Source: Sphingomonas sp.
Lineage (GTDB): Bacteria; Pseudomonadota; Alphaproteobacteria; Sphingomonadales; Sphingomonadaceae
DNA: 64,000 nt
Direction: 5' to 3'
Assembly (NCBI RefSeq): GCF_017304615.1
Contig: NZ_JAFKLZ010000002.1
Location: forward strand, 496,001 to 560,000
Shown here: positions 6,281-16,196 of the stretch, in pieces
Position numbering within the stretch: position 1 is the stretch's first letter
Layout: every line of letters begins with the position of its first letter
Translations under genes and position numbers: made by a program
Notes under the pieces: model-generated
Seen by the model: the letters and a program-made list of their open reading frames with translations, nothing else
Database searches by the model: none
What the model was told of the DNA's origin: nothing

Positions 6281-9200
6281 CTAAAGCTGGCGGCGACGCA
6301 TGAGCAGATAGGCCGCAGGAATGACCAGCATCGAGAGCAGCGGCGCCGTCAGCATGCCGCCGATCATCGGTGCGGCAATGCGGCTCATCACCTCCGAGCC
6401 CGTGCCGGTGCCAACCAGGATCGGCAGGAGTCCGGCGAGGATCACCGCGACCGTCATCGCTTTGGGGCGCACCCGCAGCAGCGCGCCTTCGCGGACCGCC
6501 GCTTTGACCTCATCGCCATCCGGTGCCGGCCCGCGATCGGCGAGTGCGTGCTTCAGGTAGATCAGCATCACCACTCCGAACTCGGCCGACACCCCGGCAA
6601 GCGCGATGAACCCGACCCCAGTCGCGACCGACTGGTTGTAGCCGAGCAGGTAGAGCAGCCAGACGCCTCCCGTCAGCGCGAACGGCAGCGTGCCCATCAC
6701 GAGTGCCGCCTCGTCGAGCCGCCGGAACGTCGCGTAGAGCAGCAGGAAGATGATCAGCAGCGTCGCGGGCACGACGATCTTCAGACGTTCGATGGCGCGT
6801 CGGAGGAACTCGAACTGGCCGGTGTAGCTGACGCTGATGCCAGGCGGCAGCTTCACCTTGGCGGCGATGGCCTGCTGGAGATTGCCGACGATCGTCGTCA
6901 GCGGAGCGCCGCGACCGTCGACGTAAATCCAGGTCACAGGTCGCCCGTTCTCGGTGCGTAGCATCGGCGGGCCGTCGCTGACGCTGATGTCGGCGACCGT
7001 GCCGAGCGTGACCTGCAGCAGTGACGGCGTCAGGACCGGTAGGTTGCGCAAGGCATCCACGCTGTCGCGGAGCTCTCGCGCGTAGCGCACGCTGATCGGA
7101 TAGCGCGCGAGCCCCTCGACCGTCTGACCGACCGTCTCGCCGCCGATCGCGCTCGACACAACCGACTGGACGTCGGCGATGTTGAGTCCGTAGCGCGCCG
7201 CCGCCGCCCGGTTGATGTTGACATCAATGTAGCGCCCGCCGGTGAGGCGCTCGGCGAGCGCCGAACTCACCCCGGGCACCGTCTTCGCGACCTGTTCGAT
7301 CTCGCGCGCCGTGGCGTCGATCTCGGCCAGATTCGAGCCCGCGACCTTAATGCCGATCGGACTCTTGATGCCCGTCGACAGCATGTCGATGCGGTTGCGG
7401 ATCGGGGGGATCCAGAAGTTGGCGAGCCCCGGCACCCTGACCGCGCGATCGAGCTCGTCGATCAGCTTCGCCTGGGTCATTCCGGGCCGCCACTGGTCGT
7501 TCGGCTTGAACCGGATGGTCGTCTCGAACATCTCGAGCGGCGCGGGATCGGTCGCGGTGTCGGCGCGGCCGGCCTTGCCGAACACGCTCTCGACCTCGGG
7601 CACGGTCTTGATCATTCGGTCGGTCAGTTGCAGCAGCTGTCCGGCCTTCGCGGTCGAGATGCCCGGCAGTGCCGAGGGCATGTAGAGCAGGTCGCCCTCG
7701 TTCATCTGCGGTATGAACTCGCCGCCGAGCTGGCTGATCGGCCAGATGCTGGTGGCGAACACCAGCCCGGCGATGACCAGCGCCTGCTTTGGCCGCGCCA
7801 GCACCCAGTCGAGTGCGGGGCGGTAGACGCGGGTGAGCGCGCGGTTGATCGGATTGGCGCCCTCCGAAGGGATGCGTCCGCGGATCAGGTATCCCATCAG
7901 CACCGGGATCAGGGTGATCGACAGGAGCGCGGCGCCCCCCATCGCATAGGTCTTGGTGAAGGCGAGCGGCGCGAACAGCCGTCCTTCCTGACCCTGCAGC
8001 GAGAAGATCGGCACGAACGAGAAGGTGATGATCAGCAGCGAGAGGAACAGCGCTGGCCCGACCTCGACCGCCGCGGCCGTGATGACGCGCCAGCGTTCCA
8101 GCTGCGACAGCGTCTCGTCCGGATGGTCGCGTGTCCAATGTTCCAGATGCTTGTGCGCGTTCTCGATCATCACCACCGCTGCATCGACCATCGCGCCGAT
8201 CGCGATCGCGATGCCGCCGAGTGACAGGATGTTGGCGTTCAGCCCCTGGACGCGCATCGCGATGAAGGCCGCCAGGATACCGAGTGGCAGCGTCAGGATC
8301 GCGACCAGCGCCGAGCGCGCGTGCCACAGGAACAGCGCGCAGACGAGCGCGACGACGATGAACTCCTCGATCAGCTTGCCGGTGAGGTTGTCGACCGCGC
8401 GGTCGATCAGCCCGGAACGGTCGTAGGTCGTCACCACCTCGACGCCCGGTGGCAGGCTTTTCTTGAGTTCGGCGAGCCTCGTCCGCACACCGTCGATGAT
8501 CTCGCGCGCGTTCTTGCCCTGCCGCATAACGATGACGCCGCCGGCGACCTCGCCCTCGCCGTTCAGTTCGGCGACGCCGCGCCGCATGTCGGGTCCGACC
8601 TGGACCGTCGCGACGTCGCCGAGCGTCACCGGCGTGCCGCCAACGGTCTTCAAGGGGATCGCTCGAAAGTCGTCGAGCGAGGCGAGATAGCCGGTCGAGC
8701 GGACGATGTATTCGGCCTCGGCCATCTCCAGCACCGAGCCGCCGCTTTCCTGATTGCCGCGCTTCAGCGCCTCGATCACCGCCTCATGTGTGATGCCGTA
8801 GGAGGCGAGCTTCTGGGGATCGAGGACGACCTGATACTGCTTGACCATCCCGCCGATGCTGGCGACCTCGGCGACGCCCGGCACCGTCTTCAGCTCGTAG
8901 CGCAGGAACCAGTCCTGGATGCTGCGCAGCTGGGCGAGGTCGTGACGCCCGCTGCGGTCGACCAGGGCATATTCGTAGATCCATCCCACCCCGGTCGCGT
9001 CGGGACCGAGCGACGCCTTTGCCCCATCGGGTAGCCGGCCCTGCACCTGACTCAGATATTCGAGCACGCGGCTTCGCGCCCAATAGAGGTCGGTGCCCTC
9101 GTCGAACAGCACATAGACGAAGCTGTCGCCGACGAACGAATAGCCGCGCACAACGCGGGCCCCCGGCACCGAGAGCATGGTGGTGGCGATCGGATAGGTG

Positions 9201-9394
9201 ACCTGGTCCTCGACGATGCGCGGCGCCTGCCCCGGATAGGTCGTGCGGATGATGACCTGCACGTCGGACAGGTCGGGCAGCGCGTCGACCGGGGTCGAGC
9301 GGAGCGCGCCGACGCCGATGACGACGAGCGTCAGTGCTGCCAGCAGGACGAGAATGCGTAGCCGGACCGACGCCTCGATGATCCGGGCGATCAC
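6281..9394 (-). CDS. cusA: CusA-type heavy-metal RND efflux permease
   Basis: This 1037-residue inner-membrane pump has the RND layout: N-terminal helix, periplasmic loop, helices TM2-6, a second large periplasmic loop and TM7-12. The three methionines that bind Cu(I)/Ag(I) in E. coli CusA are all in conserved context: [18 protein letters not shown] and [12 protein letters not shown]. The TM4 proton-relay region reads [17 protein letters not shown]. It is the last gene of a three-gene operon; its start overlaps the stop of the adaptor by 4 bases. It exports monovalent copper or silver from the periplasm/cytoplasm through the adaptor and outer-membrane factor. Confidence 0.93.
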   Translation of the reverse strand: MIARIIEASVRLRILVLLAALTLVVIGVGALRSTPVDALPDLSDVQVIIRTTYPGQAPRIVEDQVTYPIATTMLSVPGARVVRGYSFVGDSFVYVLFDEGTDLYWARSRVLEYLSQVQGRLPDGAKASLGPDATGVGWIYEYALVDRSGRHDLAQLRSIQDWFLRYELKTVPGVAEVASIGGMVKQYQVVLDPQKLASYGITHEAVIEALKRGNQESGGSVLEMAEAEYIVRSTGYLASLDDFRAIPLKTVGGTPVTLGDVATVQVGPDMRRGVAELNGEGEVAGGVIVMRQGKNAREIIDGVRTRLAELKKSLPPGVEVVTTYDRSGLIDRAVDNLTGKLIEEFIVVALVCALFLWHARSALVAILTLPLGILAAFIAMRVQGLNANILSLGGIAIAIGAMVDAAVVMIENAHKHLEHWTRDHPDETLSQLERWRVITAAAVEVGPALFLSLLIITFSFVPIFSLQGQEGRLFAPLAFTKTYAMGGAALLSITLIPVLMGYLIRGRIPSEGANPINRALTRVYRPALDWVLARPKQALVIAGLVFATSIWPISQLGGEFIPQMNEGDLLYMPSALPGISTAKAGQLLQLTDRMIKTVPEVESVFGKAGRADTATDPAPLEMFETTIRFKPNDQWRPGMTQAKLIDELDRAVRVPGLANFWIPPIRNRIDMLSTGIKSPIGIKVAGSNLAEIDATAREIEQVAKTVPGVSSALAERLTGGRYIDVNINRAAAARYGLNIADVQSVVSSAIGGETVGQTVEGLARYPISVRYARELRDSVDALRNLPVLTPSLLQVTLGTVADISVSDGPPMLRTENGRPVTWIYVDGRGAPLTTIVGNLQQAIAAKVKLPPGISVSYTGQFEFLRRAIERLKIVVPATLLIIFLLLYATFRRLDEAALVMGTLPFALTGGVWLLYLLGYNQSVATGVGFIALAGVSAEFGVVMLIYLKHALADRGPAPDGDEVKAAVREGALLRVRPKAMTVAVILAGLLPILVGTGTGSEVMSRIAAPMIGGMLTAPLLSMLVIPAAYLLMRRRQL

Positions 9395-10605
9395 TTGGCG
9401 TCGCCTGCGATGGGACGGGCCGCGATGCCGGTCAGGCTCGCCTCGCTGTCGAGCAGGAACTGGCCCGAGGCGACAACCTTCTCGCCAGCTGAAAGCCCGG
9501 CGAGGATCTCGGTCTGGCCGCCGGCCTCGCGGCCTATGCGCACTTCGGCTGGCCGGAATTTTCCCTTGCCGTCGGCGAGCATGACGAGCGTGCGCTTTCC
9601 GGTGCGGATAACCGCCTCGCTCGGCACGAGCAGCGCAGAACGGGACGTATCACCGAGATGCACGGTCGCGAACATGCCGGGACGCAGCCGACCGTCGCGG
9701 TTGGCGAGTTCGATCCGCACGGTCAGCGTCCGGCTGTCGGCCTGCGCGGTCGGCAGCACGGCGATGACGCGCCCGGTGAAGCGCTCGCCGGGGAATCCTG
9801 CGAGCTCGGCGTTTGCCGGCTGGCCGATGCGCACATCGGCGGCGCGGACTTCGGGCACGGCGGCATTGAGCCACACGGTGCCAAGTCCGTTGACCTGGGC
9901 GAGCGTCTGCCCGGCCGCGAGCGTCACGCCGGCACGCGCGTCGAGCGTGGTGATCACCCCGCTGATCGGGCTGCGGATGGTGGTCATGCCGCGCCCGCTT
10001 GTCGCGCCGCCGGGCGCGCCGAGCAGCCGGAGCCGCTGCCGCGCCGCCGCGATCAGCGCCGGATCCCCGGTCTTCGCCACCGCCGCGTATTCGCCTTGCG
10101 CACCGCCCCATTCGGGGACCAGCACGTCGGCGATCGGCGCCCCCGCGCGGATAACGTCGCCGGGCGCGCGGCCATAGACGCGCTGGATGAAACCGGCGGC
10201 GCGCGCCTGGATGACGGCGACGTCGCGCTGGTTGAAGTCGATCGACCCGGTGACCTCGAGCGAGCCGGCCAGCGCGCCGTTGGTCGCGGTCGCGAGCCGG
10301 ATGCCGAGGCTCTGCATAGACGACGGATCGATCCTGACACCCGAAGCGGCGGCCGGACCGCCGCTGTTATCGGCGTATTTCGGGACCGTCTTCATGCCCA
10401 TCGACGAGAGCGAATCCGGATTGTCGTAATGCTCCCCCGGAACCATCGGGTCATACCAATAGAGCGGCTTGCGGGCCGTCGGCACGCTGGCACCGGGCGC
10501 TGCGTCCTTCGATCCCGCCAGATAGAAGCCGCCCGCGCCCGCCGCGAGCGCGACGGCGGCGAAGGCGGCTGCAAGCTGCGAACGCTGAAGCGAGTTGAGG
10601 GTCAT
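9391..10605 (-). CDS. cusB: CusB-type periplasmic adaptor (MFP)
   Basis: The 404-residue adaptor has an N-terminal membrane anchor/signal (residues 13-32), then the methionine-bearing segment [13 protein letters not shown] and [12 protein letters not shown], which corresponds to the CusB metal-binding tail (YDPM...MGM). A hairpin/barrel-sandwich region follows ([20 protein letters not shown]) and a beta-barrel domain ([23 protein letters not shown]). It joins the RND pump to the outer-membrane channel and passes metal to the pump. It overlaps both neighbours by 4 bases (ATGA), indicating tight translational coupling. Confidence 0.92.
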   Translation of the reverse strand: MTLNSLQRSQLAAAFAAVALAAGAGGFYLAGSKDAAPGASVPTARKPLYWYDPMVPGEHYDNPDSLSSMGMKTVPKYADNSGGPAAASGVRIDPSSMQSLGIRLATATNGALAGSLEVTGSIDFNQRDVAVIQARAAGFIQRVYGRAPGDVIRAGAPIADVLVPEWGGAQGEYAAVAKTGDPALIAAARQRLRLLGAPGGATSGRGMTTIRSPISGVITTLDARAGVTLAAGQTLAQVNGLGTVWLNAAVPEVRAADVRIGQPANAELAGFPGERFTGRVIAVLPTAQADSRTLTVRIELANRDGRLRPGMFATVHLGDTSRSALLVPSEAVIRTGKRTLVMLADGKGKFRPAEVRIGREAGGQTEILAGLSAGEKVVASGQFLLDSEASLTGIAARPIAGDAK

Positions 10606-11831
10606 CGGTCGGTATTCCCGAACAGGAGGTTGAGCCGGATGCCATCGGCGGCATCAGTTGCCTCGCGGCCGAGCGTCTCGAGGATCGCGTCGGCGAGCGC
10701 GCTATGCGCGTCGACTAGGTCGACCAGGCTGGCACGCCCTGCGGCATAGCTGGCCAGTTCCAGCGTCACCCGCTCCTGCGCGAGCGGCTGGAGCACGTCT
10801 CGCGCGCGCATCCATTGGTCGTGGTGCATGACGTGGTCGGCGAGGCCGGCCTCGAGGTCGGCAGTCAGCGCCCGTAGGGCGGCGTCTGCGTCGGCGCGTG
10901 CGCTGCCGGCATCGGCTGTGCGTGCGGCGATCAGTGGATCCTGCCGTCGCTTCTTGAATAGCGGAAGGCCGATCGTGACGCCCGCCGATACGTAGTCGCC
11001 GAAGCGGGGGTCGCGGCGCTGGTAGGAGAGGTCGACGCCGAGGTCCGGCCGGCGGTCGGCCTGCGCGAGCCGCAGGTCGGCGTCCGCCCGGCCGGCCTGC
11101 GCCGTCAGCAGGGCGAGCGAGGGATGCCGCTCCAGTCCCGCTCGGAGCCTTGCCGGATCGACGGTCAGGTCTGGAACCGCGCCGGCGATCTCGGGATCGG
11201 CTTCGCCGGTCCACCGCGTGAGGTCCGCCTTGGCGCGCGCGACCGCCGACACGAGCTCGTCGCGGCGGTCCTGCAGCCGGGCGAGCGCGGCGCGCCCCGC
11301 AAGCGTCTGCGCCGGACGGGCGTTGCCCGAAGCGACCGCGCTGGGCGTCGTCCGCACGATGCGGCCGAGCCTGGCGAGCACCTCGTCGAGCGCGACGAGC
11401 CGGCGTTCGGCATAGGCGAGGTTGATCCAGGCGATCGCGGTCTGCACCTCAACCGTGCGGATCTCGACGAGCGTCCCGGCGTCGGCGACCGCGATTTCTG
11501 CGTCGGCCCGGCCGCGCTGCGCCCGGCGCTTGGCGAGGTTGGGGATGTCCTGCGATACCCCGACCCTCGCCCAGGTGAAATTGTCGCGCGAGGGTTGGAA
11601 CGCCAGCGGCCCCGAGATCGGGAAGCTGTCGATCCCGAGCGCGAGCTTCGGATCGGGAAGCTGGCCGGCTGCGATCCGGGCGGAGCGCGTCGCGTCGGCG
11701 CTCAGCGCCTTGGCCTTCACCGATGGCGCGCCCGCCTTCGCCTTGGCCAGCGCGTCGTCGAACGTCAACGGACCGGCCAGCGCTGCCGAGGGTAGCGCCG
11801 CGCCGAGCAGTAGTATGCATAGTGCCTTCAT
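10602..11831 (-). CDS. cusC: CusC/TolC-family outer-membrane efflux protein
   Basis: The 409-residue product has a signal peptide (MKALCILLLGAALPSAALA) without a lipobox, then two OEP repeats rich in amphipathic helices (ALSADATRSARIAAGQLPDP, RLALLTAQAGRADADLR). TolC-family proteins form the outer-membrane tunnel for RND pumps. The ATG at 11831 is preferred over the GTG at 11834 because GGGAG lies 6 bases ahead of it. It heads the cus operon (C-B-A order) on the minus strand. No CopRS/CusRS-type regulator is nearby. Confidence 0.9.
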   Translation of the reverse strand: MKALCILLLGAALPSAALAGPLTFDDALAKAKAGAPSVKAKALSADATRSARIAAGQLPDPKLALGIDSFPISGPLAFQPSRDNFTWARVGVSQDIPNLAKRRAQRGRADAEIAVADAGTLVEIRTVEVQTAIAWINLAYAERRLVALDEVLARLGRIVRTTPSAVASGNARPAQTLAGRAALARLQDRRDELVSAVARAKADLTRWTGEADPEIAGAVPDLTVDPARLRAGLERHPSLALLTAQAGRADADLRLAQADRRPDLGVDLSYQRRDPRFGDYVSAGVTIGLPLFKKRRQDPLIAARTADAGSARADADAALRALTADLEAGLADHVMHHDQWMRARDVLQPLAQERVTLELASYAAGRASLVDLVDAHSALADAILETLGREATDAADGIRLNLLFGNTDR

Positions 11832-11929
11832 CACGGTCTCCCGGTGGATGGGAAGTGCACGGGCGTCCTCCGCGCGGAGGTGCGGGCGATGGATCGACCA
11901 CCGGCAGCACCCCCGCGTCGGCGGCCCGT

Positions 11930-12220
11930 TCAGCCTCTTGGGTCGGCGCGATCATTCGCGGACATGCCCATGCAGGCGGACGCCGGCGCTTGGGTGCCGC
12001 GCATCATCGGGCAGTCGCAACCTGCGGCCATCGGCCGGTCGCCATCGACCCACACACGGACCGGCGCTCGCGTGGGCGCGCGGGGACCGTAGGACGGTTG
12101 GGTTCGCCACTCGAAGTGGCGGGTCTGCGAAGCGGAGGTCGTGTCGGCGAAGGCCGGAATGGCCGAGGCGGACGAGGCGAGCGCGGCCGCCATCGCGGCG
12201 GCGCGGAGGTAGATGTTCAT
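11930..12220 (-). CDS. Small exported protein with Cys/Met-rich C-terminal motif
   Basis: The ATG at 12218-12220 follows AAGGAAATCACC and begins a signal peptide (MNIYLRAAAMAAALASSASAIPAFA). The mature part (about 70 residues) is short and ends with a cluster CDCPMMRG and CMGMS, with further Met and His. Such Cys/Met clusters are typical of periplasmic copper-binding proteins. It lies about 100 bases upstream of the cus operon on the same strand, so it may feed copper to CusB or buffer it. Not assigned to a family. Confidence 0.65.
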   Translation of the reverse strand: MNIYLRAAAMAAALASSASAIPAFADTTSASQTRHFEWRTQPSYGPRAPTRAPVRVWVDGDRPMAAGCDCPMMRGTQAPASACMGMSANDRADPRG

Positions 12221-12318
12221 GGTGATTTCCTTGGTTTTGACGCGGTGGGGCGTCGGACGGTCACCCCGCGGCGCGTGCTGGGCACGACGCGGCGGGGCGC
12301 ATTCCGGCGCCGTTCGGT

Positions 12319-12684
12319 TCAACCAAGGAGTGTGGGCGGCTCGGGTTCCGGTGCGGTCGATCTGCCTCGCAGCGCCGCTATGGGTGATGGACGATCCGTC
12401 CGCTTACTCGAGGCGGTAGGCGCGATCGCTGACATTCCGTCAGCGAGCATGAAGCTGACGCCCGAGGCCATCATCGCGATGCATCCACCCATGCCGCACT
12501 TGCACGGCTTGTGCTCGGCGTCCTTCGACATCTTGGCCATGCAGTCGGGCATCGCCGCCATGTCGGCCTGCGACATCTTCGCCATGCTCATCGCGGCCAT
12601 GGGCGGTGTCGCCGCCTGCACCGGCCGGCCGGCGAGACCGACGATCACTCCCAGCAGGAGAAGCAGGGTGGCGATGCGCTTCAC
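12319..12684 (-). CDS. Exported Met/Cys-rich small protein
   Basis: The 121-residue product begins with a signal peptide (MKRIATLLLLLGVIVGLAG...VQA). Residues 28-75 are extremely Met-rich (ATPPMAAMSMAKMSQADMAA, then CMAKMSKDAEHKPCKCGMGG), a composition seen in bacterial copper-handling proteins. A hydrophobic stretch IAMMASGVSFMLADGM follows, and the C-terminal tail is Pro/Arg-rich. It is the most upstream gene of the copper block, 98 bases before the other small exported gene. Copper or silver binding in the periplasm is inferred from composition and location. Confidence 0.7.
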   Translation of the reverse strand: MKRIATLLLLLGVIVGLAGRPVQAATPPMAAMSMAKMSQADMAAMPDCMAKMSKDAEHKPCKCGMGGCIAMMASGVSFMLADGMSAIAPTASSKRTDRPSPIAALRGRSTAPEPEPPTLLG

Positions 12685-12806
12685 GTCATCATCCTGTGGT
12701 GTTCGGTCAGGGCTGTCAATCGGACCCTGCTTAGTCGTTCGCGCGACGACCCCGGCCGGTTACAGGCATGATCGGGTCGCGGATGCTATTCGCAGGCGTT
12801 ATGATC

Positions 12807-13493
12807 TCAGCCCATCACTTCCTCAAGCAGGAGCAGGCCGAGGAAGCCGACGAAGAACATAGCGCTGATGAGGGGGCTGTCGGGCTTGGCGTGCGCCTCG
12901 ACCAGCAGCTCCTCGGTCACCAGTTGAGCAGCGCGATCAACCCGAAGCTGAGAAACCCGGCGATGACCGCGGGCGGGAAGCCTGCGATGGGCGTCGCCAG
13001 CAGCACGCCGGCCGGCAGAAGCAGCCCGAGGCCTGCGGTGGTGGCGACGATCCGGGCCTTAGAGCGAACCGTCTCCCCCAGTTCCTCGGTCACGGTCACG
13101 CCGAGGAACAGCACCTCGAGCGTCAGCGCGACCGTCAGGAGGATGCCGGCCTTGGCCCCCGCGATGAACGCCAGCCCGAGCACCAGTCCGTCGATCAGGA
13201 TGTCGGTGCCGACCGCGCCGAGCATGCCGAGCGGTCCTTCGAAGCGGCCCTCGAGCGACTTCAGCGACAGCATCGCCGCCACGCCGGCGGCGCCCCCGAT
13301 CAGCGTCGCGGCCGGCGATCCACCGTGGACGACCTGCGGCAGGATCTCGGCTGCAGCGGCGGCGAAGACCACCCCCGGCCGCGAGATGCTGGATCGCGCT
13401 CGACAGCTTCGGGCCCGGTGGTTGGAGCACCGCGACGACCGCCCCTATGAGGACCGCAAGTAGGGGAAATACGGTGTAGGTCAGTGCCAGCAT
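12807..13493 (-). pseudogene. ZIP-family metal transporter with two frameshifts
   Basis: Three successive frames join into one 228-residue membrane protein. The first runs MLALTYTVFPLLAVLIGAVV to SSAIQHLAAG, the second VVFAAAAAEILPQVVHG to GFLSFGLIALL, the third LVTEELLVEAHAKPDSPLI to LLLLEEVMG. An extra G in the G-run near 13370 breaks the first join and a missing base near 12919 breaks the second; the total length is a multiple of three. The glycine/alanine-rich helices and HAAAEILPQ-like region suit a ZIP divalent-metal permease. Either a recently inactivated gene or two sequencing errors. It is followed upstream by the CDF transporter at 13504, 10 bases away. Confidence 0.65.
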
Positions 13494-13503
13494 GCCGGAA
13501 CCG

Positions 13504-14169
13504 CTATTCGGTCACGATATTCGGCAGCGTGGAAGTCGCGCCGAGATCGCACTTTTCCCTCTCCGACCTCAGTTCCTCGTTCGCCTGCAGGAGGATCTGC
13601 AGTCCACCCGACACGCCAAGCGCAGCCATGATCGCTGCGACGGCGAGATCGGGCCACTGCGTGCCGGTGCCCAGCACCCCGGCGGCCGCCGCGACCACGG
13701 CGAGGTTGCCGATCGCGTCGTTGCGCGAGCAGATCCAGACCGAGCGCATGTTCGCGTCGCCCGTGCGGTAGCGGAACAACATCAGCGCGACGACGCCGTT
13801 GGCAGCGAGGGCCAAAATGCCGACGACGCCCATTGTCTCGCCCTGCGGCACTCGGGTCCCGAACGCGGCGATGACTGTCGTGACCAGCACGTAGAGCCCA
13901 AACGCGAGGATGGTCCCGCCCTTCAGCAGCGCGGCTCGCGATCGCCAGCGCAGCGCCAGACCGGCGACGCCGAGGCTGATCGCGTAGTTCGCTGCATCGC
14001 CGAGGAAGTCGAGCGCGTCTGCCTGGAGCGAGCGCGATCCGGACGCGATGCCGGCGAATATCTCGCCGGCGAACATCGCAAGGTTTATCCCGAGCGCGAT
14101 CCACAGCACGCGGCGCCAGCGTGGATCCGGACGGGAGGGAGCATCGGTCGGGCAACTGCTACAGACCAT
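13504..14169 (-). CDS. Cation diffusion facilitator (CDF) transporter
   Basis: The 221-residue protein has about six membrane helices and lacks the long cytoplasmic domain of most CDF proteins. It begins with MVCSSCPTD (a CxxC pair). The metal-site helices read SLQADALDFLGDAANYA (TM2; DxxxD) and CSRNDAIGNLAVV (TM5; DxxxN rather than the usual H/DxxxD), so the metal site is modified. CDF proteins exchange Zn/Co/Cd or similar for protons, usually exporting from the cytoplasm. A MerR-family operator sits 39 bases upstream, so metal induction through a CadR/ZntR-like activator is likely. Confidence 0.8.
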   Translation of the reverse strand: MVCSSCPTDAPSRPDPRWRRVLWIALGINLAMFAGEIFAGIASGSRSLQADALDFLGDAANYAISLGVAGLALRWRSRAALLKGGTILAFGLYVLVTTVIAAFGTRVPQGETMGVVGILALAANGVVALMLFRYRTGDANMRSVWICSRNDAIGNLAVVAAAAGVLGTGTQWPDLAVAAIMAALGVSGGLQILLQANEELRSEREKCDLGATSTLPNIVTE

Positions 14170-14207
14170 GGTGGTCGGCTCGTCTCGAAGTCATGTCGCC
14201 GCAATGC

Positions 14208-14228
14208 ACCCTGTAGCTGCTATAGGGT
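14208..14228 (-). promoter_or_regulatory. MerR-family (CadR/ZntR/PbrR-like) operator-promoter
   Basis: A 21-base dyad: ACCCTGTAG and CTATAGGGT around a CTG spacer, one mismatch between arms. On the minus strand a TTGACC (-35-like) overlaps its edge at 14226-14231. This arrangement closely matches known CadR/PbrR/ZntR operators. It drives the CDF gene. No MerR-family gene is present in the window. Confidence 0.8.
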
Positions 14229-14335
14229 CAAGTGCTATCTGGCTGGGCCAGACCGACCGGGTTGTCGGGGCGGAAACCCCACGATCGTTACCAGCGGAAC
14301 AGTTGTGGTTAGTGTGAGATGGCAGTGGAATGACG

Positions 14336-15694
14336 CTACGCACGCGGTTCGCCTATCGCCCGGATGATCGCATCCGCCGCGGCCTCCGCGCCGTGTTCCT
14401 CCGTCATGTCGCGGGCGATGCGTTCGGCGACGAAGCGATATGACGGCTCGCTTAGCAGGGTTTCGATCAGCTTAGCCGCCCGCGACAGCGTGAAGCGGCG
14501 CCGGTGCAACCGCAGCCCTGCCCCCAATCGCATGATGCGGTGTGCATGGTCGTGCTGATCGCCCATGTGGGGCACGATCAGTTGCGGCCTGCCGGCTCTA
14601 AGTGCCTGCCCCGTCGTTCCAACGCCGCCGTGATGGACGATGGCCGCCGAGCGCGAGAATAGGAGCGAGTGCGGAGCGTAGCCAATGCGTAGCACGTCGG
14701 CATGCACGCCGACCGGCTCGGTCCCGCCGACAAGCAGGATCGCCCGCATCCCCATATGCCGTGCGATTTGAGCCGCCGTTTCGTAGAAACTACCTGCCCC
14801 GTCGACCGCGAAGGTGCCGAGCGTGAAGATCAACGGCGGTGCGCCGGCGGCCAGGAATTCCTTCACCGTCGGTTCGAGCATCTCCGGAGCACCGCTTTCG
14901 CTGTCGAACAGCGGGAAGCCGACGATGCGAGTCGCGGCGGCGGCATCCGGGGGCAATTGGGCTAGCTGCGCCGAATAGCATCCCAGCCGCAGCCGCGCGT
15001 GCTTTGGAGGATCCAGCAGATTGCGAGCGCCGGCCGGCGGCAGGCCATGCTCTGCGCGGACGCGATCGATCCGGCGGCCGTAAAGGCGGTCGAGCAGCCA
15101 GCGGAGCGTCGCGTAGGCCGCCCGATTCCAGCGCGCGGAAACCGCGCCGACGGGGTGATGGAGCATCATCCAGAAATCCGGGGTGCGGGGGGCGTCGAAC
15201 GCCGACAGCATGGCCATCGGCTGGAGTATGACCGAAACCAGCGGCACGTCCCTCTTCTCGGCCACGATCGGCGCCGCGATGACGAAGATCGAGGCGACGA
15301 TTGCTGCGACGTCCGTTGACGCAGAGTCCAGCGCGGCGGCACATGTCGACAAGTCGCGAAGCAGCACCTGCTCGAGCATCACACGCTGGTTTCCCATGAT
15401 GCGGCGGACCGCGTCCTCATGGCTTAACCCCATGTGTTTCGCCGTCACCTCGAATCCGGGCAGGATGGAGACCGCGTCCAGCCCAGCACGGCGGCACTTT
15501 CCGACCTGATCGTCTGCCACGGCGAGGATCGGAACGAAGCCACGGCTCTGCAAGGCTTTCCCGATAGCGATGAACGGGTGAAGATCACCCTGGGTGCCGA
15601 CGGTCGCGAGGATGATTCGACGCGTTCCGCTTTGTGCACCGAACCCCGCTCTTGTCGGCTGGGTGCGGCTGGCAGCGGAGGATGGCGGGGCCAT
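14336..15694 (-). CDS. GT1-like glycosyltransferase (UDP-glycosyltransferase fold)
   Basis: The 452-residue soluble protein has the N-terminal acceptor domain start ILATVGTQGDLHPFIAIG and the C-terminal donor-binding signature IVHHGGVGTTGQALRAG followed by PQLIVPHMGDQ, as in macrolide/sterol/lipid glucosyltransferases (MGT/UGT type). The GTQGDLHP/HHGGVGTT pair is typical of enzymes that glycosylate lipophilic acceptors using a nucleotide sugar. It stands alone, with 166 bases to the CDF gene and about 500 bases of apparently non-coding DNA upstream. The acceptor is unknown. Confidence 0.85.
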   Translation of the reverse strand: MAPPSSAASRTQPTRAGFGAQSGTRRIILATVGTQGDLHPFIAIGKALQSRGFVPILAVADDQVGKCRRAGLDAVSILPGFEVTAKHMGLSHEDAVRRIMGNQRVMLEQVLLRDLSTCAAALDSASTDVAAIVASIFVIAAPIVAEKRDVPLVSVILQPMAMLSAFDAPRTPDFWMMLHHPVGAVSARWNRAAYATLRWLLDRLYGRRIDRVRAEHGLPPAGARNLLDPPKHARLRLGCYSAQLAQLPPDAAAATRIVGFPLFDSESGAPEMLEPTVKEFLAAGAPPLIFTLGTFAVDGAGSFYETAAQIARHMGMRAILLVGGTEPVGVHADVLRIGYAPHSLLFSRSAAIVHHGGVGTTGQALRAGRPQLIVPHMGDQHDHAHRIMRLGAGLRLHRRRFTLSRAAKLIETLLSEPSYRFVAERIARDMTEEHGAEAAADAIIRAIGEPRA

Positions 15695-16196
15695 TTTCTA
15701 AGGTGCCTCCGCGAAGCCAACGGAAGCAGGCTCACTGATGGAAACTGTGGAGGACGGCCGGATGATATTCGAGGATGGGGCGCCGTCCACCGTCGGGCCC
15801 CTCAAGCTCGCGAATGGCCCGTCTCGGTCCAGCAGCGGTGCAGGCAGAAGGTCGGGGAATCGGAGGCCGCGACGCCGCCGGCATCGGGATATGCGCGTTA
15901 GGATCTCGCGGCAGACAATCGGAGCCTTCCCCATTCGTATCCCATGACGCCGCCGCGTCAGGTTTCCGCATGCTGGAGCCGCCGGAAGGGTGAGAATAAC
16001 GGGTCCGGCGAGTTGCTCCCCGTGGAGCGGCAGGTGGAAATTCGGGCGCGCCGGCCGATCACGGCCTATCCCGTCGGGTTGAGGTCAGGGCGTGACGGCG
16101 CGAACTCCCGCCTTGGGAACGGTGGGCGTCACGCGAACTGCGGAGACCGCCCGCCGCCCACCGACCCCATCGATCCTACGACCCGACACCGGCTCT
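15695..16196. other. Region without a recognised gene
   Basis: About 500 bases upstream of the glycosyltransferase and downstream of the Nramp gene. Short frames exist on both strands (for example 15732-15971 minus) but none has a credible ribosome binding site plus family resemblance. It presumably holds the glycosyltransferase promoter and the Nramp terminator. Confidence 0.4.
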
